The notes below the pieces were generated by a model that was given only the letters and a program-made list of their open reading frames with translations, had not been told where the DNA came from and did not search any database. A stretch of DNA of 64,000 nucleotides, from the NCBI GenBank assembly GCA_036924085.1, contig JAVGWX010000014.1, positions 38,149,056 to 38,213,055 on the forward strand, in the 5' to 3' direction. The stretch comes from Ariolimax columbianus (lineage: Eukaryota > Mollusca > Gastropoda > Stylommatophora > Arionidae). Both the position numbers and the translations under genes were made by a program. Below are positions 46,801 to 57,732 of this stretch, in pieces; position 1 is the stretch's first letter; each line of letters opens with the position of its first letter.

Positions 46801-47154
46801 GCGGACATATCTCATGGTCAAGGGTTGAGTCTCAGCAGTTCGCAGTGAGGTAGCTGATCTACTGCTTAAGACACCCCGACCGAGAACTAAGTCTTTTACT
46901 AGTGGTTTCATACCTCATCGCCGTATGGGGTGAGTGTCGCGCAGCTTCCCGCCCGCTTTGTTCGGCGGACGGCAGAGATCTCTTTCTGCGGCTCGACCAG
47001 GTCGGGCTAAGACGCGAGCCCCAGGTCCCAACCATATCGTAGCCTCCCATCACCGTGGTGCGGAGATTTAGGGCGGGATTCCGGCTTAGAGGCGTTCGGC
47101 CGTAATCCCTCACATGGTAGCCTTGCGCCATTGGCTTATGGGCCTAGTACGTGG
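46801..47154 (-). pseudogene. 28S rRNA 3'-terminal fragment, copy 2
   Basis: The minus strand runs from the AAGCCAATGGCGCAAGGC block through ACGCCTCTAAGCCGGAATCC to the 3' end of the molecule: GGGGTGTCTTAAGCAGTAGA, TGCTGAGACTCAACCCTTGA and GAGATATGTC, the usual 28S terminus. It is longer than copy 1 and lies in the same orientation about 60 bp away. The upstream 28S body is missing. Confidence 0.86.
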
Positions 47155-47350
47155 TTTTATTGGTCCGAGTCTAGACAAGTTTGGAAACATTGCTATAGTC
47201 AGTCTTCAGCGAAATGTGGTATTATTATGTATTTCATAAACGTGGCAGCCTGTCTCACACTTGTCCAGTCAATAAATACATTGTATCCCTCAAATAAATA
47301 CATCGATTCCCACCCCAACCCCATATACGAAGGCGTTTTTCTCCGGCATT
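47155..47350. other. Unassigned sequence
   Basis: Short stretch between the rDNA fragment and the 46-bp array; nothing recognised. Confidence 0.4.
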
Positions 47351-47364
47351 TTAAGTCCCATAAC

Positions 47365-47600
47365 AGGGTTGGAGACCATGTTGTCACTATTCTGCTCTCA
47401 TGGATCCAGTAGACATGGAGACGATGTTGTCCCTTTACTGCTCTCATGGATCCAGTAGACATGGAGACCATGTTGTCACTTTAGTGCTCTCGTGGATCCA
47501 GTAGACATGGAGACCATGTTGTCACTTTACTGCTCTCGTGGATCCAGTAGACATGGAGACCATGTTGTCACTTTAGTGCTCTCGTGGATCCAGTAAACAC
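47365..47600. repeat. 46-bp minisatellite, 5 units
   Basis: Units contain TCATGGATCCAGTAGACATG and GACCATGTTGTCACTTT. Confidence 0.93.
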
Positions 47601-47644
47601 ATGTGATGCAGCAATAAAGAGTGAACAACTTGTTCTTTCTGAAT

Positions 47645-48100
47645 CTGAAGTAGAAGAAGAACAACAATAAGACGATGAAAAAGAAGAAAAAGAAAAAGAA
47701 GAAGAAGAAGAGGAAGAGGAAGAAAAAGAAGAACAGGAAAAAGACGAAGAAGAAAAAGAATAAGAAGTGGAAGGAGAAAAAGATGAACAGGAAAAAAGGA
47801 AGAAGAAGGAAAGGGGAGTTAAAGAAGAAGAAGAGATGGAAAAGGGAGAAAAGAAGAAGAAAGAGAAGGAGAAGGAGGAGAAGGAGAAGAAGAAGAAGAC
47901 GAAGAAGAAGAGGCAAAAGAAGGAGGGGGAGGTAAAGAAGAAGAAGAAGGAAAAGAAAAAGAAGAGAATGTGGAGAAGGGGGATAAGAAGAAGAAGGAGG
48001 AGAAGAAGAAGAAGAGAAAGAGGAAAAGAAGAAGAAGGAGAGGAGAAGAAGAAGAATACAAAGAAGAAGAAGAAGGAAGCGAAGAAGAAGAAGAAGTCCC
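47645..48100. repeat. GAA-rich polypurine tract
   Basis: About 450 bp of GAA/AGG purine sequence; mirror-repeat capable (triplex-forming). The K/E/R-rich ORFs of up to 130 residues are artefacts. Confidence 0.93.
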
Positions 48101-48104
48101 TCAG

Positions 48105-48712
48105 TACTGACCTATGTGCTTGTTACGATCTGTCCTCTGTACTTTTGTTGCGAATCTAAACATTATTTCCACGAGTCAATTCTCAAAGTCCTAAATCATT
48201 ATTCTTAATGACAGTTACTTGTCAGGTTTGGTGTCTCCATGATGCTAATACCCCAAGGGGAATACCATTTTTGTGAACAACTTCCAGACCTCTGCGATTT
48301 AATGACTAATCTCAGACCTTGTCTGTAATGATCGTATTTTTCTCACGACTTCGATCAACAAGAAGAAATATTTATCATAATGCGTTTGATGGGATGGTGA
48401 CTAAGGATAAAAGGAAACAGAGATTCATAGACTACCTCTTCTTGAAGATTAGTTTATCGTTTATTCTGTACATGTTATCATGATTGATGTGTTAAATAAT
48501 CAATCAAAACCATTTTAGTCCCCTGTGGAGTATAGGTCTTCAAAAGTATATGCCGAGTCATGAAATGTTGACTTGTCTAAAAGTTTATACTAAATGAGAC
48601 AGCTATTCCCATGCACATCCCTACTTAGCAGCCTCTTAAGATATTCCTGGCAGGTTACAGTGTTATTTTCTTTGCTTCCATTTCTGGTCCGGTGACATTT
48701 AGGTAAAGTGGG
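48105..48712. other. Unassigned sequence
   Basis: No gene, RNA or repeat family recognised. Confidence 0.4.
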
Positions 48713-48714
48713 AA

Positions 48715-49030
48715 TCCAAGTGTTGTACAGTCCGGTGAAACATACTGAGCAAATACCTCTACCTCACGTTCGCGATCGTCCTCCCTGGAAACGGGTTGTA
48801 TCACAGCAGTCTGGTCAGCGAGGTGGGTCTCGACACTACAATCCCAATAGTGGTGAGCTTACTGAGCAGCCACGCTTGCCCCACAGGCAGGATGACCCCA
48901 GGCCACCTTCTCAAGTACTCTTCGGGATGCCAGAGGAGCCACTGTAACTTGCTACCAAAGATATTTCACCAAGAGTTGGCTCATCTCAACATGAGTAGCT
49001 TCGAACAAGAACTACACCAACTCGTGATGG
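48715..49030 (+). mobile_element. SINE-C' copy, near full length
   Basis: Order: CCGGTGAAACATACTGAGCA, CTACCTCACGTTCGCG, TGGAAACGGGTTGTATCACA, GCGAGGTGGGTCTCGACAC, CCACCTTCTCAAGTACTC, then a 3' end GCTTCGAACAAGAACTACACC. Two short plus ORFs are not genes. Confidence 0.68.
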
Positions 49031-49034
49031 AGTA

Positions 49035-49825
49035 ATAAGTGACAGATGGGGAAAATACTCGTCTCCTAGTCAGGTTGGCTCGGATTCGAACCCTGTTTAG
49101 TACAGAGGTATCGTATATGTTAGCGTGAAGTCAAAACCAACGATGCAAACTGTGCAGCGACTGCTGGGGCAAGCGACATTTATTTGCATGCCTATAAATA
49201 TGTTTGTATAATATATTGTTTTTCAAGTAGTCAAAATACCATTTATTTTATAGATATTATCTCCTGTAGTGTTTATACACTTATAGCAACGTGTAAGTAA
49301 TGGTTGAGAAGCTTCAGCGTTGAAAGATTTGTCGGTATATCTGAACTAATCCATGGACGCCTGTTCAACTTCGTCATCAGTGCTGAAATGCTGACCTCCC
49401 ATGAATTATTTTAGGGGTTAAAACAAGTAGAAATAGCTTGGAGTGAGGTCTAGGCTGTTAAGTGGATGTGACAATACCTCGCAGTCAAGTGGCACGTTTC
49501 ACGCCTTCTTTCACAAGAAACCCTATCACAACACGCTGTTCCATCCATGCAAACCCTAACACTGTTATCCGCCATTGTTAATTATCTGTCACGTCATAGG
49601 CCCTTCACAAGTGGGCCATCAAGCAGTAATAGGACACAAGTGCCCCTAACTAATGATAGTAGTTCCAGCTTGCCATTACGTTTTCCGGTAGAACTAGAAC
49701 AAAACGTCCGGGTTTGATTTGAACGTCCCTCGTATATATAGTTATATCAGGGAAAGAAGATTCAGCAGTGAACTAGCTAACAGCAACAAGACTCATCTTT
49801 GACTGCTTGAAACTGTTAGCGTATT
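49035..49825. other. Unassigned sequence
   Basis: A B-box-like GGATTCGAACCC lies near 49083 without a convincing A-box. Otherwise nothing recognised. Confidence 0.4.
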
Positions 49826-49829
49826 ATAG

Positions 49830-50110
49830 CCGACATATGTCTGCCTCCAAATGACGGCCCTGAAGCCAGACTGCATCCATGCAGCCTGATTAAGAAAATA
49901 GGGATCGAAGCGGGACAGCAAATCTTATCCCAACAATGACGTGCTGACACCGGATGTGTCGGGCCGAATTGCCCATTTATTGCAGTATAGATGTAAACGG
50001 CGACACAACGTCACAAACCGTTCGTTTCAGGACGAACACCAAAGAAAAAGAAGAAGAAGAAGAAGAAAAATAAAAAAAGAAGATGGACAGAAGAAGAAGA
50101 AAAAGAACAA
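49830..50110 (+). mobile_element. SINE-D copy with GAA tail
   Basis: GATTAAGAAAATAGGGATCG, ACCGGATGTGTCGGGCCGAA, GGCGACACAACG and TTTCAGGACGAAC, then AAGAAGAAGAAG. The order matches the copies at 4895 and 19205. Confidence 0.65.
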
Positions 50111-50339
50111 TGATTACGATGATGATGATTAGAGAACTATAACTTTTGCTGAATACATCGCTGGACAGAAAATTAGATCTTATTTCATGAGAATGCAGCT
50201 TCTTCAACTTTCACAGCACGCATACAAAACATGAAGATCCTGTTTGCATGTACGAGAAAGAATATGTAGCAGGTGTTTAGATGACATAACAGAAATGCTA
50301 CAGAAACACAGGCTTACAACAAACATGAACAACTTGTAG

Positions 50340-50485
50340 CTGTAGTGCACTGCGAGGCTGCTCAGTAAGCGCACCACTAAGGGGATCACAGTGTCAATCC
50401 ACGGTTCGATAGTTAAACTGCCATGAAACAGTCTGTTTCCAATGAGAACTGCTTGGAAGTGAGGTAGGAGTCTGGTCAGTATGTT
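50340..50485 (-). mobile_element. SINE-C' 5'-region fragment
   Basis: GTGCACTGCGAGGCTGCTCA, CAATCCACGGTTCGATAG, CCATGAAACAGTCTGTTTCC and GAAGTGAGGTAGGAGTCTGG match the element at 62165. It leads straight into the 35-bp array. Confidence 0.55.
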
Positions 50486-50489
50486 TCAC

Positions 50490-51095
50490 ATGACTCTCGA
50501 CTTACCTCAGTTCAACATGTGTTATTTGACCCTTACTAACATTGTCTGATGCGTATGTTGTTCCTGACCCTGACTTACCTCCATTCAGCATGTGTTATCT
50601 GACCCTGACTGTCTGATCATTATGTTTCACCTGACCCTAACTTGCCTCTGATCAGTATGTTTCACCTGACCCTAACTTGCCTCTGATCGGTATGTTTCAC
50701 CTGACCCTAACTTGCCTCTGATCAGTATGTTTCACCTGACCCTAACTTGCCTCTGATCAGTATGTTTCACCTGACCCTAACTTGCCTCTGATCAGTATGT
50801 TTCACCTGACCCTAACTTGCCTCTGATCAGTATGTTTTACCTGACTCTGCTTTACCTCTGATCATTGTGTATCACCTGATTGACTTACCTCTGAGCAGTA
50901 TGTTTCACCTGCCTCTTACCTCTGACAAGTATGTGTCACCTGACTCTGACTTACCTCTGATCAGTATGTATCACCTGACCCTGACCTAGCTCTGATCGTT
51001 ATGTTTCACCTGACCCTGACTTAGCTCTGATCAGTATGTCTCACCTGACCCTGACTTACCTCTGATCAGTATGTTATACCTGACCGGACGCTAGT
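50490..51095. repeat. 35-bp minisatellite, SINE-C-like motif
   Basis: About 16 units contain CTGATCAGTATGTTTCACCT and GACCCTAACTTGCC, the reverse of the SINE-C motif GGTCAG(G)TGAAACATACTGA. Central units are identical; edges are diverged. Confidence 0.93.
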
Positions 51096-51099
51096 CTCC

Positions 51100-51438
51100 T
51101 TACCCCTGTACATCTATAAGACTCAGTAGACTGAACCCTAAATGTCAGGAGCTTGCGTGTGCATGTGCATGCGTTAAAACAAATGTACCCTGTAATCTAA
51201 ATTTTGGATTATACACTTCAAGAATGTTTTTGCATTTTACAATCGCCTACGAACGAACGCTTAAAAGACATAATGCACACCAGTAAAATCAAACGGATTA
51301 ATTAAACATAGTACTTTATATATCTTTACCACGCCTTTGCACTGCGTCGATATTTAGTATTATTTGTGTTTAAAAAAACAAGTTTTTTAAAATAATTTAG
51401 TCAGAATGCATTATGTCCAGCCTGCAGCGAGAACATAT
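51100..51438. other. Unassigned AT-rich sequence
   Basis: Nothing recognised. Confidence 0.4.
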
Positions 51439-51439
51439 G

Positions 51440-51640
51440 TTATGTGTGTCTCCTGTTCACGAGCAAGGGCCGGCCTCGACGTCGATGGATCGAAGGTGTT
51501 TTTAGCACACTCGGGAAGATACACCTAACGAAAGCACACGCGTCTGACCTGGCGGTAACAAGAAATCTACGAGTCCCGCCACTCTGCGACGCCTCTTGGC
51601 AAGGACAAGAAATAGGAGGAAGAAGAAGTTCTTAATCTTC
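51440..51640 (+). pseudogene. LINE C-terminal end fragment
   Basis: A 63-residue plus ORF contains GRPRRRWIEGVFSTLGKIHL, LAVTRN-LRVPPLCDASWQGQE and ends at GGRRSS. G-R-P-[RK]-x-R-W-x-[DE]-x-[IV] and the later W-R/x-x-x-x-x-A-x-W-Q-G-x-E block are typical of LINE C-termini. The 3' GAGGAAGAAGAAG tail fits an element end. Strongly 5'-truncated. Confidence 0.65.
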
Positions 51641-51644
51641 ACGG

Positions 51645-52135
51645 TTTGTGACGCGCATACTGTCTGTATTAGCATTCACATTAAATAGATGCATAATGTG
51701 ATAATTTACACCCACAAAACTGGTTTTCAAATGTTTAAGAACAAGTACAATGTGTTTAAAGTGGTGATACTTTCTGCAAGAAGGTCTTCTACCCTGGGGG
51801 CAACTCTTCTCTCTCTTCTCACCTCACTCTGTTTCATTTGACTCTGTCCTACAGCCACACTCTTGCACAACTTTCACAAGCGCCCTCATGGTGAAACCCT
51901 TGCATTGCACTTTGGTTGGGCTAGCTTCTGATGGCGCACAAACCTAGCATAGGTACATACAGACGCACACATTCATCCAAGCACTGGTTTATGCGTCCTG
52001 ATATCGCCCAATGGACTACGGTCTGGAGTGGAATGGGCGTGCCTCCGCCAGTAGAAACTAGCTAGGCAAACATCTAAGCAACAAGTTTAACTAGCAAAGA
52101 AAATCAGACTCTCTTGTAGCTTGCGATCATGTTAC
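51645..52135. other. Unassigned sequence
   Basis: No gene recognised. Confidence 0.4.
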
Positions 52136-52138
52136 AGC

Positions 52139-52499
52139 TTCTTATTCGTCCTCTTAATCTTCTTGTTCTTTTCCTTCGTTCGTTCGTTCGTTCTAAAATT
52201 TTTGATCTGAAGCCCTGAAATGTGCATTACAAAAACCATGATATTGCTCGGAGATCGGAATGCGTTGTGTCGTAGTTTACAGCCTGATTGCGATATTTTC
52301 ACTTTTCGGTCTGATACATCCGACTTTAGCTGGTATTTTGGGTATCTAAATAGCTTGCTCTCTCCGATCCCTCCTTCTTAGTTAGTCTGCCCTGTTGCAG
52401 CCTGTATCAAGGATCACCTCGTGAAGGTGTAGTAGAGTCTTGTCAGCTTTGAGTCGCTGACCGCTGCAGCTCATGCACTGCTCGGCGTCTTGATCCTGT
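52139..52499 (-). mobile_element. SINE-B copy 6, with target duplication
   Basis: Reversed copy, more diverged than the others, with a (GAAC)n-type tail (TTCGTTCGTTCGTTCG on plus). Perfect 10-bp duplication ATGTTACAGC at 52129-52138 and 52500-52509. Confidence 0.88.
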
Positions 52500-52509
52500 A
52501 TGTTACAGC

Positions 52510-53720
52510 AACAACCTGGGCTACATTTCAGATACTCGTCAAGATGAACGTTGAACCAGACTTTAACTGTCTTAATAAGTTGTGTACTGTGTATGTAGTA
52601 AGCCAGATGAGACATGTGTACAGTTCATGAAGATGAAGGGTAAAAGTGCATCAGAGTTTGCACAAAAGTATTTTGCACTTTTGAAACAAAGATATTGCTA
52701 ATTGTAGAGGACATTTATATGCTAACGCGTCAATTATTAGCTGGATACATTCCGATCTAGAACCAAAATTCGTGAGAGAAATCCCCCTTCCTGTGTACCA
52801 AGATTTGTCCGCTAATTCTGTTTCTTATTATTATTAATCAGCTTCTCTGGGCGATAAGCTCTTGTGGATTATAGTGCTGGAAGTCTCGTGGCTTATCTTC
52901 CTTCTTCGGTCAGAAACCGGAAATGTACTTGGCTCCTTCCTGGTCACAGAGGGGAGCATAATGCATTCGACTGGGTGCAATGTCGAGTGCTGCGCTAAAA
53001 CAATTCTGAGGAGCCGCTGGTGGGCTCCCAGCAACCCACGGGTCTTCGATGGAGTCCCATTTCCGCCAATTCCACCGTGTTTCAGTTTTACAAAAGGACA
53101 TGAGACAACGCTTATTGCAGTGCAGTGCCGAGCAGGGCACACTCAACACAATGCAATGTCGAGTTGGTACCGAGGCCCTAGCAGTCTAGCATTTCCACCA
53201 GCTCATGGAGCCCAGAGAAAGTCCCTCTTCCATTAGCTCAATAATATTCCACTTTTGCAATAGCGCACCAAACGCTCTAAGAGCTGTGCAATGCCGAGGC
53301 GGGCACTGGTTCAGCCATGACCTACCATGGTTCAGCCTTGGTTCAGCGTAGTGCTGAGTTGCGCAAACTCACTCATTTTGATGACCATTCTTTTTTACAC
53401 AACATTGCTGCAGTTAGTACATTCTTTGAGTTACAATAAAACATCTACTATTTCTTTAGTGCGTGGAAACTTCTACATGAAGCTAATGGTGGGTTTATAG
53501 TCGTAAAGCCACGCAGTGATACCCGCTGGTCTGCTCGTGTTGATAGTACGAAGGAATTTGTCCTTATCTGTGAAAGAATACAGGAAGTACAGGACCAAAT
53601 CTCAACAGGCTGTCGCCTTATGGAGACGGCTCGAGAATACAAGACTCTCTTGATCTTAACCGACTAAAAAAAAAGAGCAATTCATTCTTTAGAACAAACA
53701 TTTGTCTGGCATTTGGTAAT
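52510..53720. other. Unassigned 1.2-kb sequence
   Basis: No gene recognised. The ORF at 52862-53236 (124 residues) has no known motif. The words TGCAATGTCGAG / GTGCAGTGCCGAG / GTGCAATGCCGAG recur loosely at 52977, 53120, 53152 and 53287, suggesting an old repeat. Confidence 0.45.
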
Positions 53721-53724
53721 AGAA

Positions 53725-54350
53725 CAAGTCTTCAATCTCGATTACATAAAATTCCTTGCAAACTTCTACACATATTTCACTATCATCGTCCGTCCATTTC
53801 AACGTCCGCTTGAGGTTCCAATACAAAAATGGCAGGGACACCTTGTCTCATCGAACCTCTACTCTGCGCGTGCTGTAATCGGTCATCAGTCGTTATGACT
53901 GGAAGGACTTTGGAATCAATGCTGATGGCAGACGTCTCAATCATTTTCGATTCACGGACGATATAGTGCTGCTCACACAGTCAGCCGAAAAAGCCAACAA
54001 AGAGGAAAACATGGCAAAGATGCAAATGAAGGCCTTCAAGCTCAACTGATTCGTCCATTGGGACCCAATCATTCTCGATTGGAAGAAAATTAGAAGACGG
54101 GGATCAATACTGCTATCTTGGACGCCGTCCTCACCATGCAGAACTATTTTGAACCAGGATTAACAAGGCGTTCCGCCTTGGCTGGGAGGCCTGCTCGTCC
54201 GTCCAGACATTCCTGACAGTTTTACTGAATCTGACCCTACTCGCTCCTCTCTTCACCTCCACAGTGTTCCCTGCAATGTGATATCCTGTTGAAACAAGGC
54301 CACTTACAAAATGATGGAGATCAAACTGTGAGTGGGGAGTAAGGATTGGT
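53725..54350 (+). pseudogene. RTE-like LINE reverse-transcriptase relic
   Basis: Plus frames show YIKFLANFYTYFTIIVRPF, a decayed motif B around VPIQK.QG, then YDWKDFGINADGRRLNHF followed by RFTDDIVLLTQSAEKA, where the F-A-D-D box reads FTDD. Later frames hold the INKAFRLGWEA block and a VFPAM remnant. Order and spacing fit RTE/BovB-type reverse transcriptase from motif B to the thumb. Stops and frameshifts throughout. It lies directly before the large LINE, but the families differ, so this is a separate insertion. Confidence 0.8.
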
Positions 54351-54845
54351 ACAGGTCTCACAAAAAAATGAGAAATGCCTATGCTGACGTACATCCTCTG
54401 CCAACCAAGCCAACCGTACCTTCTCGAGTGGTCCACTAGCTGGACCCGGTGCTCCCCGTTTAAACTAACACGGCAATGGCGAACAGCGAGTATCCGGCGC
54501 TGACAAGCCGGACTTCCGATGCCTGAAGGGATATAGTATGCAGGCTATGGGTGGGGTCACCCAAACAGAAACCCTCGGGGGAGTGCGGCAGATGATGGGC
54601 CCAACGGTACGTGGACATGACCCGATCCCCACCAAGGTCACACCCAAGGAGCTATCATGGTTAAAAGAAAAGCAACTGAAGCCTGACAGACAGTGTTTGG
54701 ATGATCCGGGGCATGGATAGGAAGACTCCAAAACTTCCCCCACCGAAGACGGAACATGCCGCCCAGAATGGCGTGGGTACCCAGAAATGGAAAAGGACAT
54801 GTACGCATATAGGGTTAATGAGTATGCTAAGATATACCACAAGAT

Positions 54846-55744
54846 ATGGGGGCTGCCTCCGTGGACTGCCACCAGGCGGAGGCAGCGCCGGATCCCAAGC
54901 CTCGAAGGGATCCAGCCCAAGCTACTGATGACAGCTCTGGGTATCGGTGTACCAGGATTAAGCAGAGTAAAGATACTGGACTACACAACACTCTAAAGAT
55001 TGCACAATGGAACGCAGAGGGGGTGATGGGGAAGAAGCTAGAACTGCACAATTTCCTGTATGAGCACAAGGAAACACATCTACAGGAAACACATCTAAAT
55101 GCAGGTAGACGCTTTGGTATTAGGGGATATGAAACACACAGGTTGGACAGAAAGGGTCACAAATGAGGTATCATCACATTAGTAAAAAACTCCATAGCCG
55201 CCACAGAAACCTCCAGCAGCATCAATGGGCTTGAACATTTGACAGTCAAAATACATTTCCTCTCAGAACCACTACAAATTACAAATTATTACTGTCCCAT
55301 AGCAAAAACATGGAACTAGATAAAATTCCACTAGCCAATAAAAATCATATAGTTCTCGGGGACTTCAACAGCCACTCTCCAAGTTGGGGCTACAACACCA
55401 TGAATACAACAGGAGAGGAGGTGGAGGACTGGATGGTAGAAAATCTTCTCATTCTAATAAACGAACCAGACACAGAGCCAACCTTTTACTCAAGATGCTG
55501 GAGAACACAGAGCACGCCCGGCCTGGAGAACACAGAGCACGCCTGGCCTGGAGAACACAGAGCATGCCTGATCTGGAGAACACAGAGCACGCCTGACCTG
55601 GCAATGGCAACTGAGAACATCCAGAGGCGCACAAAAAGAGAGGTAATGAGGCAGCTTGGAGGTAGTGATCACAAACCAGTCATGATCACAATAGAGGATT
55701 TAGAACTACCCATAAACAGAAAGAAGAGCCAGCTGGAATTATAA
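54846..55744 (+). pseudogene. LINE endonuclease domain (broken)
   Basis: AP-endonuclease-like domain that would nick target DNA. Motifs seen: IAQWNAEGV (N-terminal Asn), LQETHLN (catalytic Glu), HIVLGDFNSHSPSWG (Asp and Asn) and GSDHKPVMI (final Asp-His). The segment between FLYEH and LQETHL is shorter than usual and contains a 15-bp direct repeat (GAAACACATCTACAG). A stop at 55164-55166 and a frameshift before 55310 separate it into two ORFs. Near its end a 25-bp unit is repeated four times. Confidence 0.88.
55497..55600. repeat. 25-bp tandem repeat inside the LINE endonuclease
   Basis: Four units read GAGAACACAGAGCACGCC plus TGGCCTG-like ends. The surrounding domain motif TQSTPDLA is present once at the end, so earlier units are extra. 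Confidence 0.9.
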
Positions 55745-56165
55745 AAGAGCAGACTGGAACCTCTACAAGCACTTAACTGAAGACAAATTAAAAACACCCT
55801 TCACATCAATCAATGTAAGACGAAACGCTGCAACACTTACAAACATCATCACAGAGGCAGCGGAAAAATCAATACCACGAGGCAGAAGACAGAATTATAA
55901 ACCTTTCTGGACCAGGGAGCCACAAGAACTGCATGATAGGGCTACCAAAGCAAGAACCACTATGGAGCAAGATCCATCAGACTTTAACATCACAGAACAC
56001 AACAAACAGCAAGCTATATACAAGAAGGAAACACTCTCGTGTGTCAGAAAAGGTTGACAGGACAAAACCTCATCCCTCAATATGGAGAAAGACACCACAA
56101 AACTTTGGAGTCTGATGAGGAGCCTAAATGAGGAGAACACCATCAGCCATGCAAAAACGGTACTT

Positions 56166-57731
56166 CAAGAGAGGGGCGAGACATATACAGGAAAACTTGA
56201 AGAGAGGGGCGAGACATATACAGGAAAACTTGAAGAGAGTGGAGAGACATATACAGGAAAACTTGAAGAGAGTGGCGAGACATATACAGGAAAACTTGAA
56301 GAGAGTGGAGAGACATATACAGGAAAACTTGAAGAGAGTGACGAGACATATACAGGAAAACTTGAAGAGAGTGACGAGACATATACAGGAAAACTTGAAG
56401 AGAGGGGCGAGACATATACAGGAAAACTTGATGAGAGTGGAGAGACATATACAGGAAAACTTGAAGAGAGGGGCGAGACATATACAGGAAAACTTGAAGA
56501 GAGTGGCGAGACATATACAGGAAAACTTGAAGAGAGTGGCGAGACATATACAGGAAAACTTGAAGAGAGGGGCGAGACATATACAGGAAAACTTGAAGAG
56601 AGGGGCGAGACATATACAGGAAAACTTGAAGAGAGTGGCGAGACATATACAGGAAAACTTGAAGAGAGTGGCGAGACATATACAGGAAAACTTGAAGAGA
56701 GGGGCGAGACATATACAGGAAAACTTGAAGAGAGGGGCGAGACATATACAGGAAAACGTGAAGAGAGTGGCGAGACATATACAGGAAAACTTGAAGAGAG
56801 GGGCGAGACATATACAGGAAAACGTGAAGAGAGTGGCGAGACATATACAGGAAAACTTGAAGAGAGTGACGAGACATATACAGGAAGAGAGTGACGAGAC
56901 ATATACAGGAAGAGAGTGACGAGACATATACAGGAAAACTTGAAGAGAGGGGCGAGACATATACAGGAAAACGTGAAGAGAGTGGCGAGACATATACAGG
57001 AAAACTTGAAGAGAGTGACGAGACATATACAGGAAGAGAGTGACGAGACATATACAGGAAGAGAGTGACGAGACATATACAGGAAAACTTGAAGAGAGTG
57101 ACGAGACATATACAGGAAAACTTGAAGAGAGTGGAGAGACATATACAGGAAAACTTGAAGAGAGTGACGAGACATATACAGGAAAACTTGAAGAGAGTGA
57201 CGAGACATATACAGGAAAACTTGAAGAGAGTGGAGAGACATATACAGGAAAACTTGAAGAGAGTGGCGAGACATATACAGGAAAACTTGAAGAGAGTGGA
57301 GAGACATATACAGGAAAACTTGAAGAGAGTGACGAGACATATACAGGAAGAGAGTGACGAGACATATACAGGAAGAGAGTGACGAGACATATACAGGAAA
57401 ACTTGAAGAGAGTGACGAGACATATACAGGAAGAGAGTGACGAGACATATACAGGAAAACTTGAAGAGAGTGGCGAGACATATACAGGAAGAGAGTGACG
57501 AGACATATACAGGAAGACTTGAAGAGAGTGACGAGACATATACAGGAACACTTGAAGAGAGTGGCGAGACATATACAGGAAAACTTGAAGAGAGTGACGA
57601 GACATATACAGGAAGAGAGTGACGAGACATATACAGGAAGAGAGTGACGAGACATATACAGGAAAACTTGAAGAGAGTGGTGAGACATATACAGGAAAAC
57701 TTGAAGAGAGTGACGAGACATATACAGGAAA
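56166..57731. repeat. 33-bp minisatellite within the LINE ORF
   Basis: About 50 units in all. The 33-bp form encodes ETYTGKLEESG in frame with the LINE protein. A 25-bp form that loses AAACTTGA appears from about 56870 on and shifts frame each time. Variants GGC/GGA/GAC at the end of the unit are interspersed. No unit contains a minus-strand stop in any frame, so the opposite strand gives three overlapping ORFs over 500 residues; these are artefacts. The ETYTGK stem continues directly into the LINE sequence QAANLLAEGFAED. Confidence 0.96.
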
Positions 57732-57732
57732 A

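Noticed and set aside
47675..48159. Lysine/glutamate-rich ORFs
   Set aside because: GAA-rich simple sequence; low-complexity artefact.
52862..53236. 124-residue ORF as a gene
   Set aside because: No recognised motif, no homologous frame on inspection, and the surrounding words look like an old repeat.
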